From Allobrachymonas sp. (lineage in GTDB: Bacteria; Pseudomonadota; Gammaproteobacteria; Burkholderiales; Burkholderiaceae_C), in the NCBI GenBank assembly GCA_030529505.1, contig JAUMWT010000009.1, forward strand, positions 1 through 59,360: DNA of 59,360 nucleotides, given 5' to 3'. The notes beneath the pieces are model-generated. The model had not been told where the DNA came from. It worked only from the letters and a program-made list of their open reading frames with translations, and made no database searches. Position numbers and translations under genes: made by a program. Numbering within the stretch: the first letter of the stretch is position 1; each line of letters opens with the position of its first letter. Below, one piece after another: positions 18,323-27,643 of this stretch.

Positions 18323-19387
18323 CTACTCTTGCTGCGGTACAGATGGCGGCGCAGATGGCTGCGAAGTTGGCGCATGCGGCCTGGGCGGCAAGCCGCCGCC
18401 AGCGCCTTGCCCGGCAGCTTCCAATGCCTCAATCTCTTCGGCCAGGCGGGTGATCTGGTGTTGGCGCGCCACCAGGGCCGCGTGATACACCCGCTGGTAG
18501 GCGGGCGAGCCAGGCAAGGTGCCCTTGGGCGTCATGTGCAGCACCCAGGCAAATTCGGCGCCAAACAGCACGATGAGCGAGGAGTAATACACCCAGATCA
18601 TCAGCGCCACCACCGAACCGGCCGCGCCGTACACCGACGCCGTGACCGTGGTGCCCAGGTACATGCCGATCACCGTTTTGCCCGCGCTGAACAGCACGGC
18701 CGCCAGCAACGCGCCCGGCCACACCATGCGAAAAGGCGGGCGGCGCGAGGGCAGCCACAGCATCAGCGTAATGAGCAGAAGCAAGAGCAGCAAAAAAGAC
18801 AGCAAGGGGTGGAACACATTGAGGAACTGCAGCACATCGGGCAGGTATTGCTGCATCCAGCGTTCAAACACCGTGAGCACGGCCGACAGCAGCAGCGAGG
18901 CCATCATCAAGAAGCCGATGGCAAACAGGATGGCGAAAGTGAGCATGCGCGTGAGCACCACCTCGCGAATGCTTTGCCACACGGTTTGCTTTTTGTGCCG
19001 CGCGTGCGGCACCATCCAGATGTGATCCAGCGCCTCGCGCAACTCCACCAGCACGCCCGAAGCGCCCATCAGCAAAAAGCCCAGCGCCATCAAAGAGGCC
19101 ACGGTGCCTTCCGACTTGCGCTGGGTGGCCATCAGCAAGCTTTGGATCAAGGCGCCAGCCTTTTCGCCCGCCAAATTCCTTGCTGCCTCCACCAACTGCG
19201 CCTGCGCCGTGCCCTGCCCGAAAAAGAAGCCGATCACCCCCACCAGAATCACCAGCAGCGGCGCCAGGCTCAGCACCATGTAGTACGAAAGCGCCGCGCC
19301 GTGGCGCAGGCAGCTGTCGTCCAGCCATTTGCTGAAGCTGGCCCACAGCAGCCGCCAGATGTATCGTGAAGCGCGCAAAACAGACAT
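18323..19387 (-). CDS. YihY/BrkB-family inner-membrane protein
   Basis: Polytopic membrane protein of 354 residues in the YihY/BrkB family, whose function is not firmly known (once annotated as RNase BN). Family features are the LRHGAALSYYMVLSLAPLLVILV first helix region, the LREALDHIWMVP segment and about six transmembrane helices, ending in VYYSSLIVLFGAEFAWVL. The C terminus is a proline-rich cytoplasmic tail. ATG 19387. It stands alone, with 234 bases to glnD (converging) and 224 to the next gene. Confidence 0.85.
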   Translation of the reverse strand: MSVLRASRYIWRLLWASFSKWLDDSCLRHGAALSYYMVLSLAPLLVILVGVIGFFFGQGTAQAQLVEAARNLAGEKAGALIQSLLMATQRKSEGTVASLMALGFLLMGASGVLVELREALDHIWMVPHARHKKQTVWQSIREVVLTRMLTFAILFAIGFLMMASLLLSAVLTVFERWMQQYLPDVLQFLNVFHPLLSFLLLLLLLITLMLWLPSRRPPFRMVWPGALLAAVLFSAGKTVIGMYLGTTVTASVYGAAGSVVALMIWVYYSSLIVLFGAEFAWVLHMTPKGTLPGSPAYQRVYHAALVARQHQITRLAEEIEALEAAGQGAGGGLPPRPHAPTSQPSAPPSVPQQE

Positions 19388-19611
19388 GATTCAAATGACT
19401 CAAAAAGGATTCCATGCGGCCCCAAAAGCTGTTGACGCTCCTGCGGCACGGAGTGAATCAGAAACACAAGCGGCATGGCGCGCAAAACGCCCCTTGCGGC
19501 GAAATGGCGCCAGCGCTTCCAAAGCCTCATCCACCCCAAACGAGAAGACGCGCAGCGGATCGCGTCCACAGCCACGAAGCAGGCGCACTTGAAAGAAGCG
19601 TTGAGCGATTT

Positions 19612-21579
19612 TCAAGCCGGCTCTTGATGCGGCCCTTCCTTGTCCGCGTGTTCCTTGTGCGGCTCTTCTTGGTCAACGGCCTTGAGCGGCCTGGCCCACT
19701 GCACCTCGGGCGTGGCGGCCAGCAGCTCTTCGAGCGTGGTGCTGCCATCGGCCACGCGCAAGGCGCCAGACAGGCGCAGCGGGCGCATGCCGTCGCGCAT
19801 GCCCTGGCGGCGCAGGGCGTCGATATCGGGCTGGGGCGTGACCAGGGATTTGAAAGCTTCGCTCACCGTGAGCAATTCGTAGATGCCCGTGCGGCCGCGA
19901 TAGCCGGTCATGCGGCATTCCAGGCAGCCCACGGCGCGGTAGCCACGGTATTCGCCCGTCAAATTCCACGGCTTGATGGCATCGGCCAGCAGGGCTTTTT
20001 GCTCGCCCGTCTCGTCGGGCCGGCGGCAATTGGGGCACAGGGTGCGCGCCAGCCGCTGTGCCAGCACGCCCAAGAGCGTGGCATTGATCAGGTAGCTGGG
20101 CACGCCCAGTTCGATCAGGCGGCTGATGGCCGAAGGCGCATCGTTGGTGTGCAGGGTCGATAGCACCAGGTGGCCCGTGAGCGCGGCCTGAATGGCCATG
20201 TCGGCCGTTTCCAGATCGCGGATTTCGCCCACCATGATGATGTCGGGATCTTGCCGCATGAGAGTGCGCACCCCTTCGGCAAAGCCGAAGTCCAGCTGCG
20301 GCTGGGCTTGCGTCTGGTTGAACGAGGGCTCGATCATCTCGATCGGGTCTTCGATCGTGGCCACGTTCACCTCTTCGGTGGCCAGGCGCTTGAGCGTGGA
20401 ATACAGCGTGGTGGTTTTGCCCGAGCCGGTTGGCCCCGTGACCAGCACGATGCCATGCGCGCGCTTGACAAGCTGCTCCCAGCGCTGCTCGTCGTGCTGC
20501 GAAAAGCCCAGCGCATCCCAGGTTTTGACCACGGCCTCGGGGTCAAAAATCCGCATCACCAGCTTTTCGCCAAAAGCCGTGGGCATGCTCGAAAGGCGCA
20601 TCTCCACCTCATCGCCCTGCGTGTTGCGCGTTTTGATGCGGCCGTCTTGCGGACGGCGGCGCTCCACCACGTCCATGCGCGCCAGGAGCTTGATGCGCGC
20701 CGTCATGGCCGCATGCACGCCGCTGGGAATCTGGTACACGGTGTGCAACACGCCGTCGATGCGAAAGCGCACCACGGCCTGGTCGCGGCGCGGCTCCAGG
20801 TGAATATCGCTGGCGCGCTGCTCGAAGGCGTATTGCCACAGCCAGTCCACCAGCTGCACCACGCCTTTGTCGTTGGCATCGAGATTCTTGTTCTTGCCCA
20901 GATCCACCAACTGCTCGAAGCTGGTGATGTTGCTGTTGCCGCCGCTTTTGGCCGCGGCCGACACCGATTTGGACAGGGAATAAAACTCGGTGGTGTAGCG
21001 CGCAATGTCTTGCGGGCTGCTCACCACCAGCTTGACCTTGCGCTTGGTCTGGCGCTCCACCTCGCCAATCCAGTCGGTGGCAAAAGGCTCGGACGTGGCC
21101 ACCACCACCTCGTGCGGCGAAACCTGAATGGGCAGCACCTTGTGCCGCTCGGCATAGGCCAGGCTCATCGCTTCAGAGACTTTGCCCAGATCGGCCTTGA
21201 GCGGATCGATGCGCAGATATTGCAAGCCCACGCGCTGCGCCAGAAAACGCGTCAGGTCTTCGATGTCGAGCTTGCGCCCATCGCTGGCGCGGGCCACGTC
21301 CAACTGGGCAAAGCGCACCAGCGGGTGCTGGTTGCTGGGCATGGCCGAACAGCGCGACACGATGCGCTGGTGCTCTTCAGCGCTGATGATGCGATCCAGC
21401 AGCAGCCACTTGGCCAGGCGCTGCCAGTCCAATGGGCGGGCGCTGGACTGGCGCGGCTTGGGCAAAGGCGCAGACATGGAAATCGTGCCGCCCAGGATGT
21501 GGGAATTAGGCGAAGAATCGGGCAGAGAGCCAGACGCAGCAGCCGTGCCAAAAGGGGAGATTTCGTCATCCATCATCAT
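19612..21579 (-). CDS. GspE/PilB-type secretion or pilus assembly ATPase
   Basis: Hexameric ATPase that powers type II secretion or type IV pilus extension. The protein is 655 residues. An N-terminal T2SE_Nter-like domain (about 90-200) is followed by the ATPase core: ASDIHLEPR, Walker A VTGPTGSGKTTTLYS, the Asp box TIEDPIEM, Walker B DPDIIMVGEIRDLETADMA, and LSTLHTNDAPSAISRLIE. A four-Cys zinc module (LCPNCRRP...GCLECRMTGYRGRTGIYE) is present, typical of extension ATPases rather than PilT. The C terminus has a charged His/Glu tail. No other Gsp or Pil gene is nearby. The start may instead be an internal ATG at 21477 (MSAPLPKP). Confidence 0.85.
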   Translation of the reverse strand: MMMDDEISPFGTAAASGSLPDSSPNSHILGGTISMSAPLPKPRQSSARPLDWQRLAKWLLLDRIISAEEHQRIVSRCSAMPSNQHPLVRFAQLDVARASDGRKLDIEDLTRFLAQRVGLQYLRIDPLKADLGKVSEAMSLAYAERHKVLPIQVSPHEVVVATSEPFATDWIGEVERQTKRKVKLVVSSPQDIARYTTEFYSLSKSVSAAAKSGGNSNITSFEQLVDLGKNKNLDANDKGVVQLVDWLWQYAFEQRASDIHLEPRRDQAVVRFRIDGVLHTVYQIPSGVHAAMTARIKLLARMDVVERRRPQDGRIKTRNTQGDEVEMRLSSMPTAFGEKLVMRIFDPEAVVKTWDALGFSQHDEQRWEQLVKRAHGIVLVTGPTGSGKTTTLYSTLKRLATEEVNVATIEDPIEMIEPSFNQTQAQPQLDFGFAEGVRTLMRQDPDIIMVGEIRDLETADMAIQAALTGHLVLSTLHTNDAPSAISRLIELGVPSYLINATLLGVLAQRLARTLCPNCRRPDETGEQKALLADAIKPWNLTGEYRGYRAVGCLECRMTGYRGRTGIYELLTVSEAFKSLVTPQPDIDALRRQGMRDGMRPLRLSGALRVADGSTTLEELLAATPEVQWARPLKAVDQEEPHKEHADKEGPHQEPA

Positions 21580-21608
21580 GGATGGGCATTATGCGGCGGT
21601 TTGTGTGG

Positions 21609-21637
21609 CAGATCGCAGGCTTTGCCTGCCATCTGCG
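21609..21637. repeat. Inverted repeat after the uptake operon
   Basis: GCAGATCGCAGGC-TTT-GCCTGCCATCTGC is a 13-base stem with one mismatch, 60 bases past the end of the last ABC gene. It lacks a T run, so it may protect or end the transcript without being a standard terminator. Confidence 0.5.
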
Positions 21638-21696
21638 CCCAACGTTCATCAATATGCGCAGGCCCTGCCCAGCACCGACCGCTGTACCGCCCCCGG

Positions 21697-23517
21697 CTAC
21701 CGCGGCGCCTCTGCACTGGCCCGCCACTGCTTGGCCGCCTGCTGCGCCTGCCACAGCCGGGCGTAGCGGCCGCCGCGCGCCAGCAGTGCTTCATGCGTGC
21801 CGGCCTCCAGCGCGCGGCCCTGGTCGATCACCAGAATCTGCTGCGCGCCGGCGATGGTGGAGAGGCGGTGGGCGATGACGATCACGGTGCGTTCGCGCAC
21901 CAGGGCCTCGATCGCGCCCTGCACCGCCAGCTCGCTTTCGGTGTCGAGCGCGGCGGTGGGCTCGTCCAGCACCACGATCGGCGCATCCTTGAGCAGGGCG
22001 CGGGCAATGCTGATGCGCTGACGCTCGCCGCCCGAAAGACGCGCGCCGATTTCGCCGATGCGGGTATCCCAGCCTTGGGGCAAACGCTCGATGAAGTCCA
22101 GGCACTGCGCGGCGCGGGCGGCGGCGCGCACTTCCTCGTCGCTGGCCTCGGGCCGCGCCATGCGGATATTGGCCAGCACCGTGTCGTCGAACAGGTACAC
22201 GTCCTGGAACACCACCGACACCAGCCGGTTCAGCACCTCAGGCTCAATCTGGCGCAGATCCACCCCGCCAATGCGGATGCAGCCGGCCTGCGGGTCGGCA
22301 TGGCGCATCAGCAGGCGCGTTACCGTGGTTTTGCCGCCGCCAGAAGGGCCGACCAGCGCGGTCATGCTGCGCGCCGGCAGGCGGGCGCAAAAGCCGTGCA
22401 GCACCGGCGCGGCATCGGCGGCATAGGCAAAGTCCACGTCTTCAAAATTGATGTCGAAGCGGCTCGGTACTTGCACGGGCTGCGCCTGCGGCAGCGGTTG
22501 GATGGCCAGCAGCGCCTCGATGCGCTCCAGCCCGCTTTCAATCAGCTCCAGAATTGCCGTCATGTTGATGAAGCTGGCCAGAGGCTCGGCAAAGCGCGCC
22601 AGCATCACCGCCACAGCCGCCAGCACCGCCACGCTGAGCGTGCCTTGCGTCACCCAGGTGACGCCTGCGGCCATCGTCAGCAACAGGCCCACTTCCACCA
22701 CGCTGGCGATGATGACATTGGGCTTGGCGCCCTTTTGCTGGCCGATGGTTTGCAAGCGTTCCAGATGCGCGAAGCTTTCTTGCAGGCGCTGCGCCTGCAC
22801 CCCGGTGCTGCGCGCTGCGCGCAAAACCGCCAGTCCCTGGGTGTATTCGAGAATGTCGCCATTGCAACGCTCGTGCGCATCGGCCAGCATCCGCATGCCG
22901 CGCGCCAGCATCGGCCTGCGCCAACGGTACAGCGGCACGATGGCCGGAAACACCAGCAGCATCGCCAGCCCCAGCCGCCAATCCCAGAACAGCAGCGCCA
23001 GCGCCGCCGCCAGGGGGGTGATGACTGCCTGCGTCAAAATGCCAGCGCCGATCACGATGTAGTTCAGATGCTCATCGACATTGCCAAGCAAGGCCGCATG
23101 CATCTCGCCAGCGCGCTTTTGCTGCAGTTTCAGCAGCGGTATGCGCCGCAGCTGCTCGCCCAGGCGGGTGCGCAGCACATGTGTGACGTCGGCCATCTTG
23201 CCGTCGTAATCGAACCCTTGCGCCCGCCAGCTCAGCACCTGCACGGCCAGCGCCAGCACACTGAAGGCCAGCAACCAGGGCCAGGCTGCCGGCCAGCGTC
23301 CGGCCGCATCGCCGGGCATGCCGCCCGGCGGCAGCAAGGCCATGAACAGTGGCGGCAGGCAGGCCAGCGCCAGCCCCTGCAAGGCCGCAGCTGCAATCAG
23401 CGCCAGCAGGCTGCGCCGCAGCGCGGCCGTGTGCGGCGCGGCACTGCGCAGCAATTGCCGCCAGGTTTCGCGCAAGGGAGTCACGCCCGAACGGCCGCTG
23501 GAACAACAATCGCTCAT
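21697..23517 (-). CDS. ABC half-transporter (membrane + ATPase), YbtQ/PchI-like
   Basis: Fused ABC protein, 606 residues: six-helix exporter-type membrane domain (about 1-340) followed by an ATPase with Walker A GPSGGGKTT, Q-loop VFQDVYLF, signature RLSGGERQR, Walker B IVVLDEPTAALD and H-loop IAHRLST. It pairs with the adjacent half-transporter: the ATG (23517) overlaps the stop of the upstream gene as ATGA, so translation is coupled. In the yersiniabactin, pyochelin and mycobactin systems, such exporter-fold pairs work as metallophore importers. That role is inferred here from the neighbouring receptor, MFS protein and AraC regulator. Confidence 0.85.
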   Translation of the reverse strand: MSDCCSSGRSGVTPLRETWRQLLRSAAPHTAALRRSLLALIAAAALQGLALACLPPLFMALLPPGGMPGDAAGRWPAAWPWLLAFSVLALAVQVLSWRAQGFDYDGKMADVTHVLRTRLGEQLRRIPLLKLQQKRAGEMHAALLGNVDEHLNYIVIGAGILTQAVITPLAAALALLFWDWRLGLAMLLVFPAIVPLYRWRRPMLARGMRMLADAHERCNGDILEYTQGLAVLRAARSTGVQAQRLQESFAHLERLQTIGQQKGAKPNVIIASVVEVGLLLTMAAGVTWVTQGTLSVAVLAAVAVMLARFAEPLASFINMTAILELIESGLERIEALLAIQPLPQAQPVQVPSRFDINFEDVDFAYAADAAPVLHGFCARLPARSMTALVGPSGGGKTTVTRLLMRHADPQAGCIRIGGVDLRQIEPEVLNRLVSVVFQDVYLFDDTVLANIRMARPEASDEEVRAAARAAQCLDFIERLPQGWDTRIGEIGARLSGGERQRISIARALLKDAPIVVLDEPTAALDTESELAVQGAIEALVRERTVIVIAHRLSTIAGAQQILVIDQGRALEAGTHEALLARGGRYARLWQAQQAAKQWRASAEAPR

Positions 23518-25346
23518 GGCTGGCCTCCTTCCTGCTTGTCTGTGGCGGCTGGCGTTTGCAGGCGCCAGTTCTGCGCGCTCTGCCCGCTGCACCAGAGGCG
23601 GGCATAGATGCCGCCCTGCGCCAGCAGGTCGGCGTGGCGGCCTTGCTCGGCCAGGCGGCCCTGATCAAACACCAGGATCTGATCAGCATCTTGCACGGTG
23701 GCCAGGCGGTGCGCCACCAGCAGCACGGTCTTGCCGCGCATCAGCGCCGAGAGGGCAAGCACCAGCGCCGCCTCGTTTTCCGGGTCGGCAAAAGCGGTGG
23801 CTTCGTCCAGCACCAGGATCGGCCGGTTCTGCAAGATGGCGCGGGCGATGGTGATGCGCTGGCGCTGCCCGCCGGAGAGATAGGCGCCGCGCTCACCGGC
23901 GCGGCTGTCGTAGCCTTGCGGCAGCGCCATGATGAAGTCGTGCGCCTGGGCAGCGCGCGCGGCAGCGATCACTTCCTCCATGCTGGCCTGGGGGCTGCCA
24001 AGGCGGATGTTGTTGGCAATGCTGTCGGCAAACAGGAAGGTGTCCTGAAAAACAAAGGCCACCTGCTGCATCAGCGTGTCGCTGGCAAGATCGCGCACGT
24101 CCACGCCGCCCACCAGCACGCTGCCTTCGCTCACGTCCCAGAAGCGCGGAATCAGCCGCGCCACCGTGCTCTTGCCCGCGCCGGATGGGCCGACCAGGGC
24201 AGTGACGCTGCCCGGCATGGCGCTGAAGCTGACGTTTTGCAGCGCCGGCACCTCGGCTTCGTCTTTGCCGCCATAGCTGAAGCTGACGTTCTCGAAGCGC
24301 ACGCTGGCATCGCGCGGCTGCCTGGCGGGCGCAAACGGTTCGGCAGATGGTTCAGGAAGGGGCGACTCGGCCAGCACCGCGCGGATGCGATCGATCGACA
24401 GGCGCGCCTTTTCGATCAGGTGGTACAGGCTCATGAAGGGCATCATCGCCTCGGCCAGCCCGGCGCCAATCAGCAACACCGCCAGCCACACGCCAAACTC
24501 CAGCTTGCCCGCCACCAGCCACCACGCCCCCAGCCAGAGCAGCACCGTCATCGTGGGGAACATGGAAAGAATGGTGATCGAGAAGCGCGCCGGAAACCCC
24601 ACGCTGGCATACCAGCCCTTGAGAATTTCCAGATAGGCCAGCAAGGCTTGCTGATAACGGCCGAAACTGGTGCTGCCGCCGTCGAAGGTGCGCACCACCG
24701 GCATGGCCTGCACGAACTCGGTGATGCTGGCGGCCACCTGTTCGCGCGCAGTGTTGTAGCGCATGGCCAGGTCTTTGCTGCCGCGAATCACCAGCGCCAT
24801 GATGCCAAAGCCGAACACCGGCACCGCCACTGCCGCCAGCGCCATCCGCCAGTCCAGCCACAGCAGCGCCGCCAGCGTGACCAGCGGCGCGGCATAGGCG
24901 CGTGCATACAGCGGCGTGGAATCGGCCACGAACACGTGCAGCTCCTTCACGTCATCGTGAATGACCTTGGCCAGCTGCCCGGCGCCAATGGCTTGCACCC
25001 TGCCAAGCGGCAGGCGCGCGATGTGTTCGCTCAGTTGCGTGCGCAGCAGCACTTCCAGCCGGAAAGCGGCATAGTGCGAGCGCCTGAAGGCCGCCTGCCG
25101 CAGCACATAGGCCGCCACCGTCACCAGCAACAGCGCCAGCATCGGCCGCCACGGCCACTGCCCCGGCGCCAGCAGCAGCGCCTGCAAGGCAAAGGCCAGC
25201 AAGGCCAGCGCCAGCACCGACAAGGCCGCCGACGCGCAGGCCAGCGCCATCGCGAAACGGATGCGCCCGCGCACCGGGTCCATGATGCGCCAGGGGTTCT
25301 GCTTCGCAGCCGATACGGTCGATACGGACGATGGGTCTGTGTTCAT
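23514..25346 (-). CDS. ABC half-transporter (membrane + ATPase), YbtP/IrtA-like
   Basis: Fused ABC protein, 610 residues. The membrane domain spans about residues 25-330. The ATPase has Walker A GPSGAGKST, Q-loop VFQDTFLF, signature YLSGGQRQR, Walker B ILVLDEATAFADPENEAA and H-loop VAHRLAT. The DEATAFADPE version of the D-loop region is common in siderophore-import ABC proteins such as YbtP. ATG 25346 follows an AAGGA site and overlaps the stop of the methyltransferase gene (ATGA). The downstream partner gene overlaps its stop in the same way. Probably one half of a heterodimer in the inner membrane. Confidence 0.87.
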   Translation of the reverse strand: MNTDPSSVSTVSAAKQNPWRIMDPVRGRIRFAMALACASAALSVLALALLAFALQALLLAPGQWPWRPMLALLLVTVAAYVLRQAAFRRSHYAAFRLEVLLRTQLSEHIARLPLGRVQAIGAGQLAKVIHDDVKELHVFVADSTPLYARAYAAPLVTLAALLWLDWRMALAAVAVPVFGFGIMALVIRGSKDLAMRYNTAREQVAASITEFVQAMPVVRTFDGGSTSFGRYQQALLAYLEILKGWYASVGFPARFSITILSMFPTMTVLLWLGAWWLVAGKLEFGVWLAVLLIGAGLAEAMMPFMSLYHLIEKARLSIDRIRAVLAESPLPEPSAEPFAPARQPRDASVRFENVSFSYGGKDEAEVPALQNVSFSAMPGSVTALVGPSGAGKSTVARLIPRFWDVSEGSVLVGGVDVRDLASDTLMQQVAFVFQDTFLFADSIANNIRLGSPQASMEEVIAAARAAQAHDFIMALPQGYDSRAGERGAYLSGGQRQRITIARAILQNRPILVLDEATAFADPENEAALVLALSALMRGKTVLLVAHRLATVQDADQILVFDQGRLAEQGRHADLLAQGGIYARLWCSGQSAQNWRLQTPAATDKQEGGQP

Positions 25347-26215
25347 ATGCAATCCTTGGCTGCAGATGAAGTCGTTGCCGGCCTGTGGCCAGCGCCTTGC
25401 GGCAGCGGCAGGCGCAGCCAGCACAGGCCGGGCATTTTCTTGCCGAGCGGGGTTTTTTCCATGAACGGAATCAGCCAGCGCAGCGGCCCGCGCGGGAACA
25501 GGAAGGTGACGTTGTGCACCTGCACCGGCTGGCCGATCCAGCGCGAGAAGGTTGGGGCGATCTGGTCCCGGTCGATGCCCCAGGGCATGGGCGGGGTGCG
25601 GTAGTGGCGGGTTTTCATCCAGCCGCGTGCGCTCAGGGTGCGGCGCGACAGAGCGTGATTCAAGTAGTCGAACATCAGGATGGCGCCGGGAAAGCGCGCC
25701 GCCATGGCAGAGACGAGCTGCGCCACCTCTTCCTCGCGAAAGTACATGAACAGCCCCTGGGCGCAGATGAACACGGCGCGCCCCGGCGGCACGGCGTCGA
25801 ACCAGGCGGTATCGAGCGCGCTGCGGGCAATGTGCAGGTGCTGTGCGTCGGGCTGGATGAAGCGCTCGCGCACGGCGATGGCTTGCGGAACATCCACCGA
25901 CAGCCAGAACGCGCGCGCATACCTGGGCTCTTCGAAGCGGAAACGCTGGGTTTCCAGCCCCTCGCCCAGGTTGACGATGACGCCGTCGGGATGTTCGGCC
26001 AGAAATTCGCGCAGGCGCGCATCGCACAGCTGCGAGCGCACGCCGTGCGAAGGATCGGCCCTGCCGAAGCTGCGTTCGTAGTCGTAGTCGATGGCGCGGT
26101 AAATCTCCAGGCACTTCGGATCGCGGATGCAGCCGTCGGGCCGCGCGGCTTCGCTGGCGCGGTTGTGCAGGGTCCAGAGCATGGTTTCGGAAACCCCATT
26201 CAGATCAATTGGCAT
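25343..26215 (-). CDS. SAM-dependent methyltransferase, leucine-carboxyl-methyltransferase (PPM) type
   Basis: 290-residue protein of the LCMT/PPM methyltransferase type, often linked to polyketide or peptide products. Visible motifs are YDYERSFG near the N terminus, the SAM-binding strand GVIVNLGEGLETQRFRF, FWLSVDVPQAIAVRERF (acidic end of beta-2), GRAVFICAQGLFMYF after motif II, and ILMFDYLNH. The gene is 56 bases from the MFS gene, and its TGA overlaps the ATG of the first ABC gene. So it is built into the uptake operon. Its substrate is unknown: a metallophore, its breakdown product or a cell component are all possible. Confidence 0.75.
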   Translation of the reverse strand: MPIDLNGVSETMLWTLHNRASEAARPDGCIRDPKCLEIYRAIDYDYERSFGRADPSHGVRSQLCDARLREFLAEHPDGVIVNLGEGLETQRFRFEEPRYARAFWLSVDVPQAIAVRERFIQPDAQHLHIARSALDTAWFDAVPPGRAVFICAQGLFMYFREEEVAQLVSAMAARFPGAILMFDYLNHALSRRTLSARGWMKTRHYRTPPMPWGIDRDQIAPTFSRWIGQPVQVHNVTFLFPRGPLRWLIPFMEKTPLGKKMPGLCWLRLPLPQGAGHRPATTSSAAKDCI

Positions 26216-26271
26216 GCTGTCTGCCCTCCCTCCGTTACTGCTGCGCTCATGTGTGCAGCCGCTGCATATCT

Positions 26272-27606
26272 TCACTCTTGCTGCCGCTTGCACGCGGCCA
26301 GGGCGCGAACCTGGCCATGTTCCAGGGGCCATGCACGCGACTGTTCGTAGCCTGCTTTTTCCGCGTATCGCAACAAACAAGGTACCAAAAAGCACACCAG
26401 CAGGCACAGCATTGCCGCCACTGCCAGCGATACGCCATAGCCCCCATATTGCGCCAGGGGCAGCGCCAAGGCGCTGGCCAGAAACCCTGCGCAGCTGTAA
26501 AGGCCATACTGCATCGAAAAATCGGTGGCCGGGCTGCGCGCACTGGCGCGAGACATCATCAAGACCGATATCAACACCCCCAGCGGCATGTACAGCGCCA
26601 AATACCCCGCAATGCCCAGCAGCACCCAGGCATCTCCCATTCGCATCAGCAGGGGCACGCCCAGCGACAGCACCGCCAGAACCTGGGCGGGAAGCATCCA
26701 GCGCATCACCTGCCGCGGCGACCAGCGCCGCATGCTCCAGCCCAGGGCCAGCGTGGCGCATACGCTGATCGCGCTGCCATAGACGTTGACAACTCGTCCG
26801 ATCTTGCCTGCCTTCCAGCCTTGTTCGAGCAGCATCGGCGTCAATACGCCATAGGCCATGCAAACGCCTGCCTGCACCGTGGCAATCAACAGCGCCCAGT
26901 GCCATCCTGTATCCGGCCGCCGCCAGAATTGCACAAGCTGCTTCCAGTATTCATACATGCTGCGATCATGCGCATCGCGCGCGGGCCGTGCCCAGGCCGG
27001 TTCACGATAGCCCAATGCCAGCGCCAGCGTGATGCCGTTGATGACGATCAGGCAGGCAATGGCCGTTCGCCAGCCCCAAGCCTGATGAATCATAAGCACA
27101 CCGCCGCCACCCATGGCAAAGCCCACCATGCCGCCGGCCATTTGCAAGGCATTGCCCAGGCCACGCTGCTGCGGCCCCAGCAAGCGGCAGGCCAGCCCGT
27201 CTGCAGCAATGTCCTGACACGCGGTCAGCAGTGCCACCGCAACGCAGCCCAGTATCAGCAAGCGCAACGAAATGGAAACATCGGTGCGCACATCCAAACA
27301 TGCCAGCGCCGCCAGCGTCAGGATGAGCAGCGCCTGCATCAGGCACAGCCATGCACGGTAATGCCCGTGGCGGCCAAACCCGTAGCGGTCAATCAGCGGC
27401 GCCCACAAAAACTTCAGCCCCGGCACCAGCCCCAGCAAATAAATCCAGCCCAGCTGGGTCAGACTCAAACCCTGGCCGCGCAAGATGGCCACCAGCGCAA
27501 CCGAAAAGAAGCTGGAGGCAACAAACTGCGTGGCATAGGCGCTGGCCAGCAGCAGCCACTCCCGCCGCGATGGCGGCGGGTGGGATGGATCCGTCATGCA
27601 AGACAT
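26272..27606 (-). CDS. MFS transporter, RhtX/FptX/YbtX-like siderophore permease
   Basis: Major facilitator protein of 444 residues with about twelve helices. It has the AmpG-like motif set (LGLVPGLKFLWAPLIDRYGFGRHGHYRAWL, TACQDIAADGLACRLLGPQQRG) seen in FptX, RhtX and YbtX, single-polypeptide permeases linked to siderophore uptake. It lies 37 bases after the TonB-dependent receptor and before the methyltransferase and ABC genes. The exact substrate is unknown. ATG 27606 is used; ATG 27597 (MTDPSHP) is equally possible, as neither has a clear ribosome-binding site. Confidence 0.82.
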   Translation of the reverse strand: MSCMTDPSHPPPSRREWLLLASAYATQFVASSFFSVALVAILRGQGLSLTQLGWIYLLGLVPGLKFLWAPLIDRYGFGRHGHYRAWLCLMQALLILTLAALACLDVRTDVSISLRLLILGCVAVALLTACQDIAADGLACRLLGPQQRGLGNALQMAGGMVGFAMGGGGVLMIHQAWGWRTAIACLIVINGITLALALGYREPAWARPARDAHDRSMYEYWKQLVQFWRRPDTGWHWALLIATVQAGVCMAYGVLTPMLLEQGWKAGKIGRVVNVYGSAISVCATLALGWSMRRWSPRQVMRWMLPAQVLAVLSLGVPLLMRMGDAWVLLGIAGYLALYMPLGVLISVLMMSRASARSPATDFSMQYGLYSCAGFLASALALPLAQYGGYGVSLAVAAMLCLLVCFLVPCLLRYAEKAGYEQSRAWPLEHGQVRALAACKRQQE

Positions 27607-27643
27607 GGATTGCGTGGGCTACCGGGGCAGCCCGCCCGGCCTT

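Noticed and set aside
20170-23607. Very long plus-strand open frame opposite the ATPase and ABC genes
   Set aside because: It is antisense to two well-supported genes, has skewed His/Gln/Arg content and no domain; such frames are usual opposite GC-rich coding sequence.
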